Source: Thermoproteota archaeon (GTDB lineage Archaea > Korarchaeota > Korarchaeia > Korarchaeales > Korarchaeaceae). Taken from it: 64,000 nucleotides of DNA. Location of the stretch: positions 124,001-188,000 of the forward strand of contig JAOZGR010000001.1 of assembly GCA_027491485.1 (NCBI GenBank), given 5' to 3'. The notes below the pieces were generated by a model that saw only the letters and a program-made list of their open reading frames with translations, was not told where the DNA came from and made no database searches. The position numbers and the translations under genes are program-made. Below, piece after piece: positions 23,750 to 32,545 of the stretch (position 1 is the stretch's first letter; every line of letters begins with the position of its first letter).

Positions 23750-26314
23750 TCATGGTTCGGAGTACACTACCTTCAGCTCGTTTGGCTCAACTAGGCCGTT
23801 CCAATTGCTATCGATCCACTCTACCACTACGAGGCGCTTCCCTTCTGCCTGGTCTGGGAAGTTCAGAAGCCATGTGAGTCCGGCCCTAGTGCCATATCTG
23901 GTTATGCCTGCTACCCTAGTCATGATAGTATCGCAGTCGATTAGTATCACTGCATAATCCTTAGAGCTATAGTGAGCGAAGAACGTCATATTCCTAACTG
24001 TAAGGTTGCTGTCACCGAAGTGCACATCATATTGATCCCAGAAGAACGGCATTACCTTGGGTCCTCCAAGGAATATCACTTCCTCGTCTTCAAAGGCACC
24101 AGCAGGTCCTGCTAATCTGTTTAGTAAGTCTCTATTGAAATCGAGGTCCTGCATCATTCCCTTGTACTTCATGGTATAGGGATAGCCCTCCGGCAGCGTG
24201 CAGCCAACGATGACTGGAGCTGCTACTGGAGGTGCAGGTGGCATTGTTGTCGTTGTGCGTGATTTGAAGACAGCTTTTACCTCGTGATTCGCTGTCATTG
24301 TTACTGATAGCGTGACTCCATAGCTCGGAGTACCATCAAGTTCCCAGTGATCGAATTCATAGCCTGCATAGCTAGATGCGGAGAACGTTAGATGGGTACC
24401 ATCGTCATATACATAGATGCCCGGTGAGACTGGAGATGTGGTACCTGTCCCAGTTGGTTCTACTATGACTGTCAACGTCCATGTCTTGACGAAGTTCGCT
24501 GTTACTGTCTTGTCTGAGTTCATGGTTACGGTGCAGACTCCACTACCTGTGCAGTCACCGCTCCAGTGGTCGAAGCGGTAGCCTGGGTTAGGAGTTGCAG
24601 TTACGGTCACTGAGGTACCATCGTCATATACATGCGTGCCTTCGCTCGGAGTGGTGGTACCTCCGCCGGATGGGTTGACATTGACAGTAAGCCTCCATGT
24701 CTTGACGAAGTTCGCTGTTACTGTCTTGTCTGAGTTCATGGTTACGGTGCAGACAGTACCGGATACGGAGTCGCAACCTGTCCAGTGGTCGAAGCGGTAA
24801 CCTGAGCTGGGTGTAGCGTCTATGTGGACTACAGTACCGTCATCGTACGTACCACTAGTGACGTTGGTGGTACCTCCGCCGGATGGGTTGACCTTGACTG
24901 TTAGGTCGTATTGGGCTATGAAGACCGCTGTTACAGTTTTGTCGGATGTCATGCTAGTGAAGGAGCAGCTACTACCGGAGCAATCCCCTTCCCAGTGATC
25001 GAACTTGTAGCCTGAGCATGCTTTAGGTGTTAGAGTTACTGAAGATCCTGTGTCTATCTCCTGGGAACCACCATTTCCTAGATCTGTTGAACCAGACCCG
25101 CCCGAGTACAAGGATGTCCAAGAGGCATGTACTTTGCAAGAGAGTGCAGTACCGTGAATATCCTTGACGTATACACTGAGATCATTCTGCTCCACGTACT
25201 TGGCCCTTACAGTTTTGTCTGAGTTCATGGTTACGGTGCAGCTACTACCGGAGCATGCGCCTTCCCATTGATAGAAGCGATAATCCTTACCTCCCGATGT
25301 GCATGTGGAAGGAGCTGTAGCAGTGACTGAATCACCATCTTCATATGTCTCTTTATCACCATCACCATACTGGCTATTTGGCGGATTCAGAGTTATCTTG
25401 CAGCCGATACTACCCCCACTTTGATCCTTCACCTCAACGGTTAGATCGTGAAGTTCAACAAAATGGGCTGTTACAGTTTTGTCTGAGTTTATCGTGAAGG
25501 TGCATGTTGCCCCACTGCAGCTTACCCCGCTCCAGTAGTCGAAGTGGTAATCGGAAGTTGGGTTGGCTTCTAGCTTAATACTATCTCCTTTATCAAATGT
25601 AAAGCTAGAAGAGCTGGTAACGCTAGCTATATAGGCACTGTTTCTGTAGATATCCACGTAATTTCCGCTGGACGATGGATCTACATTTACAGTCAGAGTA
25701 ACTTGTTCAACAAAATGGGCTGTTACAGTTTTGTCTGAGTTCATGGTTACGGAACAAATGCTACCGTCAGCACCACTCGTCGAATCACAACCATCCCAGT
25801 GGTCGAATCGATAGCCGGAATTGGGAATTGCCGTTACTGTCTTAGTAACTCCATCTCTGTAGTATTTGACACCAGAAGGGTTGGTCGTGCCTCCGGCTGA
25901 TGATTGTATGTCCAGCTTCCAAAGGAAGTATGCAGTTACTTCCCTATTCTTACACATATAAACAGTGATGCTCATGCTTGTAGCACTATTACTCCCTATG
26001 TCGCCTTCCCACTTATCAAACCTGACATTAGTGCTCATAGCTGTTAGCACTATTTTCCTACCGGGATGGAAATCATGCGACCAAGTTCCCGAATCGGTTG
26101 TCCATGTATTTACTTTCTTCCACCCATGGAGGAGTGTCCATTTGTATTCCTCTATCTTAACTTTAAAGTTATGTGGAGAAGAGCCATGCCCTGACGGATT
26201 CACGTGTACTGTCAGCGTTTTGTCCGTACATGCTGAGGCGCTCTGTACAGCATATCCCCCAACTAGCACCAAGATAAGGGCTCCTAGGAGGAGTCTACTA
26301 AATTTTCTATTCAT
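23750..26314 (-). CDS. Secreted protein with eight InlB-type repeats and an S-layer-like C-terminal domain
   Basis: 854 aa. Signal peptide ends near residue 28 (AVQSASA). Residues 29-680 hold eight copies of the divergent InlB B-repeat: a LTV.V.PSGGG strand, a Y.FDHW.G loop and a TVTMNSDKTVTA.FV strand of about 75 residues. Many copies carry cysteine pairs (GDCSGSSCSF) that could form disulfides. After a TTTTMPPAPP linker the last 155 residues match the C-terminal domain of the neighbouring 288-aa protein (GGPKVMPF; RVAGITRYGTRAGL; VVEW.D). No membrane anchor is present. Confidence 0.75.
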   Translation of the reverse strand: MNRKFSRLLLGALILVLVGGYAVQSASACTDKTLTVHVNPSGHGSSPHNFKVKIEEYKWTLLHGWKKVNTWTTDSGTWSHDFHPGRKIVLTAMSTNVRFDKWEGDIGSNSATSMSITVYMCKNREVTAYFLWKLDIQSSAGGTTNPSGVKYYRDGVTKTVTAIPNSGYRFDHWDGCDSTSGADGSICSVTMNSDKTVTAHFVEQVTLTVNVDPSSSGNYVDIYRNSAYIASVTSSSSFTFDKGDSIKLEANPTSDYHFDYWSGVSCSGATCTFTINSDKTVTAHFVELHDLTVEVKDQSGGSIGCKITLNPPNSQYGDGDKETYEDGDSVTATAPSTCTSGGKDYRFYQWEGACSGSSCTVTMNSDKTVRAKYVEQNDLSVYVKDIHGTALSCKVHASWTSLYSGGSGSTDLGNGGSQEIDTGSSVTLTPKACSGYKFDHWEGDCSGSSCSFTSMTSDKTVTAVFIAQYDLTVKVNPSGGGTTNVTSGTYDDGTVVHIDATPSSGYRFDHWTGCDSVSGTVCTVTMNSDKTVTANFVKTWRLTVNVNPSGGGTTTPSEGTHVYDDGTSVTVTATPNPGYRFDHWSGDCTGSGVCTVTMNSDKTVTANFVKTWTLTVIVEPTGTGTTSPVSPGIYVYDDGTHLTFSASSYAGYEFDHWELDGTPSYGVTLSVTMTANHEVKAVFKSRTTTTMPPAPPVAAPVIVGCTLPEGYPYTMKYKGMMQDLDFNRDLLNRLAGPAGAFEDEEVIFLGGPKVMPFFWDQYDVHFGDSNLTVRNMTFFAHYSSKDYAVILIDCDTIMTRVAGITRYGTRAGLTWLLNFPDQAEGKRLVVVEWIDSNWNGLVEPNELKVVYSEP
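24478..24538 (-). repeat. 61-bp perfect direct repeat, copy A, in the InlB-repeat gene
   Basis: Identical to 24694-24754, offset by 216 bp, which is three codons short of the typical 75-residue unit. The copy encodes the MNSDKTVTANFVKTW region. Identity at silent positions shows recent duplication or gene conversion within the gene. Confidence 0.85.
24694..24754 (-). repeat. 61-bp perfect direct repeat, copy B, in the InlB-repeat gene
   Basis: Second copy of the 61-bp block at 24478-24538, read letter by letter and found identical. Shorter shared blocks (for example TGTCTGAGTTCATGGTTACG) recur in further repeats at about 25217 and 25732. Confidence 0.85.
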
Positions 26315-26461
26315 GGGGATGACCCGAAAAATAGGTTAGGTTAAACATTATAAGTTTTACTGATGATATGGAAAACTAGCTAGCGCTCAACCTAGTAAGG
26401 AGTTAAAGGAGGCTAGGTCTTCCCGCGTATAAAAAACATAGGATAAACGCTCTAAGGTTGC

Positions 26462-26614
26462 ATGAAGATGTCTCATGAAACTTCTATAGGAGTAAACGTA
26501 GAAATGGTTCATATCATACTCATTCTAGCCACAATTATCTTATTATTCTCATGGACTGAATTACTAATGTTAACTCTATACACTAGAACCGACAACCCTT
26601 GGGTTACATCTTGA
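26462..26614 (+). CDS. Small single-pass membrane protein (50 aa)
   Basis: Reading frame of 50 codons from ATG 26462 to TGA 26614. GTATAAAAAA at 26427-26436 is centred about 29 nt upstream, the archaeal spacing for a leaderless start. The protein has a charged N-terminus (MKMSHE), one hydrophobic segment at about residues 16-40 (VHIILILATIILLFSW, then ELLMLTLY) and a short tail. It lies on the opposite strand between two InlB-repeat protein genes and ends 6 bp before the 288-aa gene. No family recognised; coding status is inferred from promoter and composition. Confidence 0.45.
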   Translation: MKMSHETSIGVNVEMVHIILILATIILLFSWTELLMLTLYTRTDNPWVTS

Positions 26615-26620
26615 CTACTG

Positions 26621-27487
26621 TCAGAAAGGAATCTGAACTAGACTTACCTCCCAGAGCTCGACCTCCCGATTACTGTTGATATCCATCCATTCAACAACTA
26701 GAAGGGACTTACCCCTCAAATACGGATAGTTATCAAGCAACCAGAGTAGGCCTGCCCTAGTACCATACCTAGTTATGCCTGCTACCCTAATGGCGTCGTT
26801 TTCATAGTCAATTAGTATGACGGCATAGTCCTTCTCTCCATACACGGCTGCATATTCTTTACCACCTACGGTCACGCCGCAGGCATTAAAATCAATATCA
26901 TATTCTTCCCAGCGGAACGGCATTACTTTAGGGCCCCCAATTACAATTAAATGGCCTTTATTTCCTCCCACAAGCATTCCTGAGAATAGAGAAAGCTCAC
27001 CCTTGTTAAAGGCAACATCTATGTTACCTGCATCATAGTAAAACCCTGTAGGGAAATCATCTAGCATTGAATATGAAATGCTCGAGTCACCCACTGAGGG
27101 AGGAAACTTGGGTAACTCCCTGACCGCTTTCTTTAAGGAGGATGTTAGGCTTTCCTTGACGAAAAGTGCCCTTAGATTATGGTCTTCGTTCATCGTGACC
27201 GTGATTGTCGGGGAATCTGGCGACCCTATTCTCACACCGTCGAGTTCCCACTGATAGAAGATGTAACCCTCACGTGGTATAGCCTTAACTCTAATCTTAC
27301 TTCCGTAGGAAAATGTGTAAGTGCCCGGTTTTGGTTCTGTGCTTCCCTCCCCGACAACTAGTATATGGAGCCTATGAGTACTAGAATTGCTCATGTTAGA
27401 GGCAAATGCTACATTTAGACTCAGAAAAGCAAGTAGCACCGCAAAGAAAGCAATGAAGAACCATTTTAGACACAATTTTCTTTGCAT
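26621..27487 (-). CDS. Secreted one-repeat paralogue of the 854-aa surface protein
   Basis: 288 aa. Signal peptide of about 30 residues (ending AFAS), one InlB-type repeat (residues 38-117, GYIFYQWELDGV; TITVTMNEDHNLRALFV), then a linker and a C-terminal domain clearly homologous to that of the 854-aa protein: GGPKVMPFRWEEYDIDF, DYAVILIDYE, RVAGITRYGTRAGLLWLL, VVEWMD. The VAG.TRYGTRA pattern recalls archaeal S-layer C-terminal domains. It probably arose by duplication and lost or never gained the extra repeats. Confidence 0.72.
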   Translation of the reverse strand: MQRKLCLKWFFIAFFAVLLAFLSLNVAFASNMSNSSTHRLHILVVGEGSTEPKPGTYTFSYGSKIRVKAIPREGYIFYQWELDGVRIGSPDSPTITVTMNEDHNLRALFVKESLTSSLKKAVRELPKFPPSVGDSSISYSMLDDFPTGFYYDAGNIDVAFNKGELSLFSGMLVGGNKGHLIVIGGPKVMPFRWEEYDIDFNACGVTVGGKEYAAVYGEKDYAVILIDYENDAIRVAGITRYGTRAGLLWLLDNYPYLRGKSLLVVEWMDINSNREVELWEVSLVQIPF

Positions 27488-27834
27488 TGAATATCATGAA
27501 AAAAGTGTTTAGGAACATTTTAAAACATTTCGACCTCTACAATCAATATATTATTTGAGTACTTTCGATAAATATTCTCTCCAAAGTAACTGATATAAGA
27601 TATTAACTTTGCAAAGAGTTTATGATTGCTATTTTTCTTTAAGTAGGAATTTATCGAAAATACTATAAGAGTCTAGATTGTGTTTTCGGAATGTTAGAGG
27701 CTCATTTCGGCATTAGAGATAAACATTGCCTATAGAAGGGTATAATAATTCATTAGGTAATTAAGTCAAGAGTTATTCCTAAGATAAGGATTTTTCTAAA
27801 ATGAACACTGGTACTGTTTACATACAGATTTCAA
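27488..27834. other. AT-rich intergenic region
   Basis: 347 bp without a gene. TTTCGATAAAT at 27563-27573 and ATTTATCGAAA at 27649-27659 form an 11-bp inverted repeat with a 75-nt spacing. I found no RNA gene or convincing reading frame. The minus-strand promoter of the 288-aa gene should lie near 27500-27520. Confidence 0.4.
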
Positions 27835-28722
27835 CTAGGTATCATTAGTTGAGGACATCACTGTTACATAAATCCCGGAGAGCACCATGGCACCTCCAAT
27901 AGCTGTAGAGGGATGAGGGATCTCCCCTAGGAATAGGATAGCTAGTATTGATGCTCCTATTGGCTCTCCTAGTATAGAAACACTAACTATTGACGTTTTA
28001 AGATACTTGAGCGCATAGTTGTAGGAGTTATGGCCAAGCCCACTTGGTATGACCGCTAAGGCTAGGAAGAGCAGGTATTCCCTTAGTGGATACCCTATGA
28101 GAGGAATCATCATGAAAAATGAGATCGTCAACAGGAAGATACCAGCTATTCCATAGACCGATGCCGTATATGGTGCTAGATCCATTTTCCTTCTCAGATC
28201 CCTTCCGGCGACTAAGTAAGTAGCGAGGGTTATTGAGCCCATTAAAGCTAATAGATCACCATAAAGATTCGATTCTAGGTTAGCATGACCCGCAGTTATT
28301 ATTACAGCCCCCAGAATGGATAATGCTATACCTATGACCTCCCTCTTCGTAATCTCCTCGCCTAAGAGCAAGCGAGATAGTATCACAACGAATATTGGGG
28401 ATGAGTCTACGATGACTGTACTCGCTGCTACTGATGTATAACTCAAGCTAGCAGTGAACGAGCCGAAGTGTACGGCTAAGCTAGCTCCAGATCCCAGAAG
28501 TATTAATAAATCCCTCTTAGAAAGTTTCTTGAATTGACCCAAGGCGCCTAAAGAGAGAAGTAGCATTAGTAAAGAGGCCAACAGCATTCTATAACCTGCA
28601 ATTATTAGTGGATTGCTCTCACTGAATCTAACAAATATGCTGGCTGTTGATACGGCTGCAATACCTATTACTAGTGCTAGCTTTGGGCTAATTGGTGGTC
28701 TATCAGCACTAGACGAGGGCAT
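27835..28722 (-). CDS. EamA-family (DMT superfamily) transporter
   Basis: 295 aa with ten hydrophobic segments and two EamA repeats (residues 13-145 and 155-290). Typical features are RFSESNPLIIAGYRML near residue 27, SSPIFVVILSRLLLGEEIT near residue 105 and the matching second-repeat ILGEPIGASILAILFLGEIP near residue 248. Members export metabolites or amino acids; the substrate cannot be told. It stands alone, divergent from aglB. Confidence 0.85.
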   Translation of the reverse strand: MPSSSADRPPISPKLALVIGIAAVSTASIFVRFSESNPLIIAGYRMLLASLLMLLLSLGALGQFKKLSKRDLLILLGSGASLAVHFGSFTASLSYTSVAASTVIVDSSPIFVVILSRLLLGEEITKREVIGIALSILGAVIITAGHANLESNLYGDLLALMGSITLATYLVAGRDLRRKMDLAPYTASVYGIAGIFLLTISFFMMIPLIGYPLREYLLFLALAVIPSGLGHNSYNYALKYLKTSIVSVSILGEPIGASILAILFLGEIPHPSTAIGGAMVLSGIYVTVMSSTNDT

Positions 28723-28820
28723 GCTGGGATCGCTAGCTACCTTAACCTAAAAAGTGTATCGGGGGATCACCATAATCAATTTTTATAGAACCACGTAACC
28801 CATCCCTAGGTGAAACTCAT

Positions 28821-30851
28821 TTGCCCGAAGACGAGGGGGAAAGCCTCAGGGGTAAACTATTGGAGATAGTCGTCATAGCAATCAGCTATATCCTAGGAGT
28901 AGGCATAAGAATACTGCCGGCTTTAAAGTACGGGGCCTATTTAACCGCTGATGACCCCCTTCTACACTATAGGATAACTGACTATTTACTAAGAACCGGT
29001 CATCTGCCGACATACGATCCCCTAGCATGGCATCCTTGGAGCTATAATCCAACAGAGGTACTACCAATCCTCCACTACTATACAGGAGCTGCCATCTACA
29101 AAATAGTTTCACTGTTTGGATTCACAGATCTTTACACAGTTGTTGTATACATACCCGCGTTCTTCGCTCCCCTAGCGGTTATCCCACTCTACCTAACAGC
29201 GAGAGAGTTGTGGGGAAAATTAGCCGCTGCTGTCTCTTCGATATCGATATCTCTATCATGGGCATACATTAACAGATCGCTTGCCGGGTTCTACAGACAT
29301 GAGCAGTTCGCGATCCCGCTATTAATGACCTCCCTCTTCTTCACAGTGAAAGCCATGAGGTCGAAGGAGGAGTGGAAGGTACTTGCTTATTCAGGACTGA
29401 GCGGTGTCTTCTTAGTTTATGCATCAGGCGTATGGGCGGGTTTCAGGGCGCTCTACGATGGCTATCCCCTAATAATGTTCCTCTTACTCCTCTTTAACAG
29501 GTTAGATTGGAGAAAAGCGCTTGCCCTCGGATTACCCTCCCTCTACGTACTACTTGCATCTTTTGGGGCACTGAGCAACCTCGCGTTTAGGAAACTCTAT
29601 ATAAGCATGGAGAGCACCCTCGTATGGGCCGCGCTGCTGGCGGCCTTTATCTATCTGCTACTTCCTAAGCTCGGCTTCATAGAGGAGAAGAGGAGAGTTA
29701 TATCTATCTTAGCTGGTATAGCGCTTCTGGTAGTATTCTTCGCTTTCGGGATATATGAGCCCCTCACTGGAAGGCTTCTGAGGGTTCTCTTCCCATCTGC
29801 CAAGCTATGGAAGGGAAACGTCGTGGAGACAGTAGCTGAGCATGGATCTGGAGCTACCATAGAGACCCTAACTACCCTCCTTATCCCAGGCCTGCTAGGC
29901 CTCCTATTCCTCTTCTTCGAGAGATGGCGAAATGATGACGAGTTTACCATAGGGATCTTAACCCTAGTGAGCCTCTACTTCTCCTTCAGCATGATCAGGC
30001 TTCCACCACTTACCGCCCCATTCATCGCCCTAGCTGCTGGCTTCTTCGCGTATAGGCTTCAGCTATTCTCAGAGCCTTATATGAAGAGAGTGAGATCTTT
30101 AGAAAGGGCAAGACGAAAGAAAGGACAGAAGCTCCCCTTATCAAGGAAAATTAAGATCCTTAAGGTTCCGATAATCCTCTTCCTCGTATTTGTAGTACTT
30201 CCCGTCGCCTTCCAGGGACACATAAGGAGGTACGCTATACCGGGAACGTCTTCTTATGTGCTGAGCTTTGAAGAAGCTCTAAACTATGACCTAGGTTTCA
30301 GAGAGGGATGGCGTGATGCTCTGAACTGGATGAAGGAGAACACTAAGCCAGATGATGTCATGATCTCCTGGTGGGACTACGGCTATTGGATGCAGACCGG
30401 GGCGGGGAAGATAACGATAGCAGACGGTCTAACTATAAACGAGACGCAAATAAGGCTAATAGCAAGGGCATTTATAGGCCCCGAGGAGAGGATGCTAAAT
30501 CTAACCAGTATGTTCAATGCCTCGTATGTCGTAGTATCCGTACCTGACGAGGTTGGCCAGTTCTCAGGCGGAGGGAAATGGGTAGCCATGGCTTGGATAG
30601 CTGGAGAATTTGAACACAGTCCCTATAGGCCAGATGAGAACAGGAAGTGGTTCACCCAAGATCTACCAAAGTTCTTCGTATACGACCAGACTACTGGGAG
30701 GTCCGTACCTACTGAATACACGATGAATACGACTTTGTATAAGATGGCCCTCTCCTCTATCGGGGGGACTAATCTCCAATATTTCGATTTGGTCCATGTG
30801 AGTAAGAACAGGGGGTATGTGGAGGTAGCCATATTTAAGGTGAAGGGGTGA
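28821..30851 (+). CDS. aglB: Oligosaccharyltransferase AglB (STT3)
   Basis: 676 aa. The N-terminal 460 residues contain about 13 membrane segments; the first outer loop carries the metal-binding acidic pair TADDPLLHYRI near residue 40. The soluble C-terminal part has the WWDYGYWMQT signature near residue 517, which recognises the Asn-X-Ser/Thr sequon. It transfers the lipid-linked glycan to surface proteins, which fits the many secreted proteins nearby. The start is TTG 28821 with AGGTGA 8-13 nt upstream. The NDK-like gene follows after 5 bp. Confidence 0.9.
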   Translation: MPEDEGESLRGKLLEIVVIAISYILGVGIRILPALKYGAYLTADDPLLHYRITDYLLRTGHLPTYDPLAWHPWSYNPTEVLPILHYYTGAAIYKIVSLFGFTDLYTVVVYIPAFFAPLAVIPLYLTARELWGKLAAAVSSISISLSWAYINRSLAGFYRHEQFAIPLLMTSLFFTVKAMRSKEEWKVLAYSGLSGVFLVYASGVWAGFRALYDGYPLIMFLLLLFNRLDWRKALALGLPSLYVLLASFGALSNLAFRKLYISMESTLVWAALLAAFIYLLLPKLGFIEEKRRVISILAGIALLVVFFAFGIYEPLTGRLLRVLFPSAKLWKGNVVETVAEHGSGATIETLTTLLIPGLLGLLFLFFERWRNDDEFTIGILTLVSLYFSFSMIRLPPLTAPFIALAAGFFAYRLQLFSEPYMKRVRSLERARRKKGQKLPLSRKIKILKVPIILFLVFVVLPVAFQGHIRRYAIPGTSSYVLSFEEALNYDLGFREGWRDALNWMKENTKPDDVMISWWDYGYWMQTGAGKITIADGLTINETQIRLIARAFIGPEERMLNLTSMFNASYVVVSVPDEVGQFSGGGKWVAMAWIAGEFEHSPYRPDENRKWFTQDLPKFFVYDQTTGRSVPTEYTMNTTLYKMALSSIGGTNLQYFDLVHVSKNRGYVEVAIFKVKG

Positions 30852-30856
30852 CTTAG

Positions 30857-31972
30857 ATGGGACTAAGAGACCCATTATCCTATTTCGATAGAGAAGATGA
30901 GTTGGAGAGGCCGATTTTCTCTAGGCTTAAGGAGGAATTTCTATCAAATGCTGAGGAAGAACATATCTCCTTACTGCCAAAGATGACATTCGCTATGATC
31001 AAACCAGATGCATTTGTGAGGGGATTAGCTCCTGAGGTTATAAGGAGGCTGAAGGAAGAAGGTTTAACTCCAGTAGCAATGCAGGTCACTGAGATGGACG
31101 AGGAGCTCATAGACGAGCTTTACATGTTCGTTAAGCAAAAGTACTTCGAGTCTTGGTGGATCATGCCCAAGGTCTTCAGCCAAGCCCCTGTAATACCGAT
31201 GATCTTAATAGGTGAGCCCGAGGATTTCGAGCACCTGAGTGCCAAGCTGAGGGATATAATAGGTCCTACCACACCAGACGCAGGAAAGCCTGGAAACCTT
31301 AGATACGATCTTAAGGGCACCAATAGGGTTCTCAATATAATACATGCAGCTGACGATCCAGCAGCAGCTATTAGGGAGGCTAGCGTCTTCTTTGATCTAG
31401 ATGAAATACTAGATGCAATTTCTTCGGGAGAAGAGGTCATATACGATCCTAGAGAGATAATCCCAGAGGAACCGGTAGGCTTGCTGAGGTGGAGGATATT
31501 CAATGAGGTGAAAGTTGAGGCCTTGGATTACATAGATACCAGGAGATCGGAGCTTCAAGAGCTTCTAGATAAGGAAGCCGAGGTAGTAGAGAAGAATCTA
31601 CCAATAGACGAGGAGAGAATAGCGTTAAAGGAAATAGAGGCACAGCTCTCTGCAATTGCCTCATCTATAATAGAGGACATTGAAAGTGATCTAGTTAAGA
31701 ATGCCAGACTTCCAGCCGATCCAAAAGGCAAGGGCAGATTAGCAGAGAGGCTAGAGGATTCCCTCATTGCGATCAGCATGATCGAGCTGCTGAGCGATGA
31801 GAGAAAGATGGCAGCAGAGGAGAAATTTGATAAAATCTTAATGCTTGGTCTTTCTAGGGAATTAATAGGTTCAGAATGGGTCGAGGTCGTTGTGCACAGT
31901 ACGTGGGCGGTAACCCCCCAGATGATAAGAGATCTAGAGAGGTTTGGAAAGGTCGTTATTTCAATCCATTAA
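30857..31972 (+). CDS. Nucleoside-diphosphate-kinase-like protein with a long C-terminal extension
   Basis: 371 aa; normal NDK is about 150. The kinase domain spans residues 45-180: FAMIKPDAFVRG, IIGPTTPDAGKPGNLRYDL and NIIHAADDPAAAIREA, so the lysine, threonine, arginine, asparagine and phosphohistidine expected for catalysis are present. Before it lie 44 acidic residues; after it 190 residues, mostly helical (DEERIALKEIEAQLSAIAS), ending in a short alpha/beta end. It is the second gene of the aglB operon. Whether it makes NTPs or uses the fold otherwise is open. Confidence 0.65.
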   Translation: MGLRDPLSYFDREDELERPIFSRLKEEFLSNAEEEHISLLPKMTFAMIKPDAFVRGLAPEVIRRLKEEGLTPVAMQVTEMDEELIDELYMFVKQKYFESWWIMPKVFSQAPVIPMILIGEPEDFEHLSAKLRDIIGPTTPDAGKPGNLRYDLKGTNRVLNIIHAADDPAAAIREASVFFDLDEILDAISSGEEVIYDPREIIPEEPVGLLRWRIFNEVKVEALDYIDTRRSELQELLDKEAEVVEKNLPIDEERIALKEIEAQLSAIASSIIEDIESDLVKNARLPADPKGKGRLAERLEDSLIAISMIELLSDERKMAAEEKFDKILMLGLSRELIGSEWVEVVVHSTWAVTPQMIRDLERFGKVVISIH

Positions 31973-31979
31973 CAATCCA

Positions 31980-31998
31980 ATTGTTTTATTTTTTATAT
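31980..31998 (+). terminator. T-rich terminator of the aglB-NDK operon
   Basis: TTGTTTTATTTTTTATAT begins 7 bp after the stop codon. Two runs of T (four and six) fit the oligo-T signals that end archaeal transcripts. Confidence 0.5.
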
Positions 31999-32050
31999 CA
32001 ATCAAATTATTAATGTATAAATAATGTCCCATGATAACCGAGCATAAACG

Positions 32051-32086
32051 TTATATATAATCAAAACATATGTTATAGTAGGTGAT
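32051..32086 (+). promoter_or_regulatory. TATA box, palindrome and ribosome binding site before the HTH regulator
   Basis: TTATATATAA (32051-32060) is the TATA box. AACATATGTT (32065-32074) is a perfect 10-bp palindrome between it and the expected transcription start, where a repressor would block polymerase. GGTGAT (32081-32086) matches the 3' end of archaeal 16S rRNA and is placed for a start at 32096. Confidence 0.5.
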
Positions 32087-32095
32087 ACCAAAACG

Positions 32096-32545
32096 ATACA
32101 GCCGTGTGAACTTGTTGTGAAGACGCTTATACCATCTGTTAGGGCTTTTGTTGCAAAGGAGTTGATTAATAAGTACAGTTTAAGGCAAGTTGACGTAGCT
32201 AGGATGTTAGGTGTTACACAAGCTGCTATAAGTCAATACCTAAGAGGCGCAAGAGGAAATATAATAAACCTCCAAGAAGATGAGGATGTAAAGAAAATAG
32301 TCAATCGCATTGCCGAAGGGCTAATTAATGGTGATCTCTCTAAGAGGGATATTTCCCTTCTAATATGTGAGATTTGCTATCGGATCCGCAAGAAGGGGAT
32401 CTATTGTAGTGCTGGGATCAAAATACAGGGTAAGTATGCAGAAGTTGCTGACCTAATGTGCATCGACTACGATCCCTTAAGAAGGAGTGGTGAATTGAAG
32501 GAGACTATAGAAAAGCTGCTAAAAGACAGCAGAGAAGATGAATAG
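32096..32545 (+). CDS. XRE-type regulator with cysteine cluster (COG2522-like), likely ATA start
   Basis: 149 aa if begun at ATA 32096; 142 from GTG 32117. The HTH is at about residues 28-52 (SLRQVDVARMLGVTQAAISQ YLRG). A cysteine set, CEIC-x8-GIYC with another Cys in ADLMC, matches the archaeal COG2522 family and may hold a metal or Fe-S cluster. Family members begin PCE-VV..-LP-IRA-.AKEL. That sequence is encoded upstream of the GTG, so the true start is probably the ATA at 32096, 9 nt after GGTGAT. Confidence 0.75.
   Translation: MQPCELVVKTLIPSVRAFVAKELINKYSLRQVDVARMLGVTQAAISQYLRGARGNIINLQEDEDVKKIVNRIAEGLINGDLSKRDISLLICEICYRIRKKGIYCSAGIKIQGKYAEVADLMCIDYDPLRRSGELKETIEKLLKDSREDE

Noticed and set aside
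23750-26314. CRISPR array
   Set aside because: The direct repeats here are protein-coding units in frame with conserved residues and no spacer pattern. No CRISPR array was seen anywhere else.
27563-27659. 11-bp inverted repeat as a transposon end pair
   Set aside because: Only 75 nt lie between the arms, with no gene and no target duplication.
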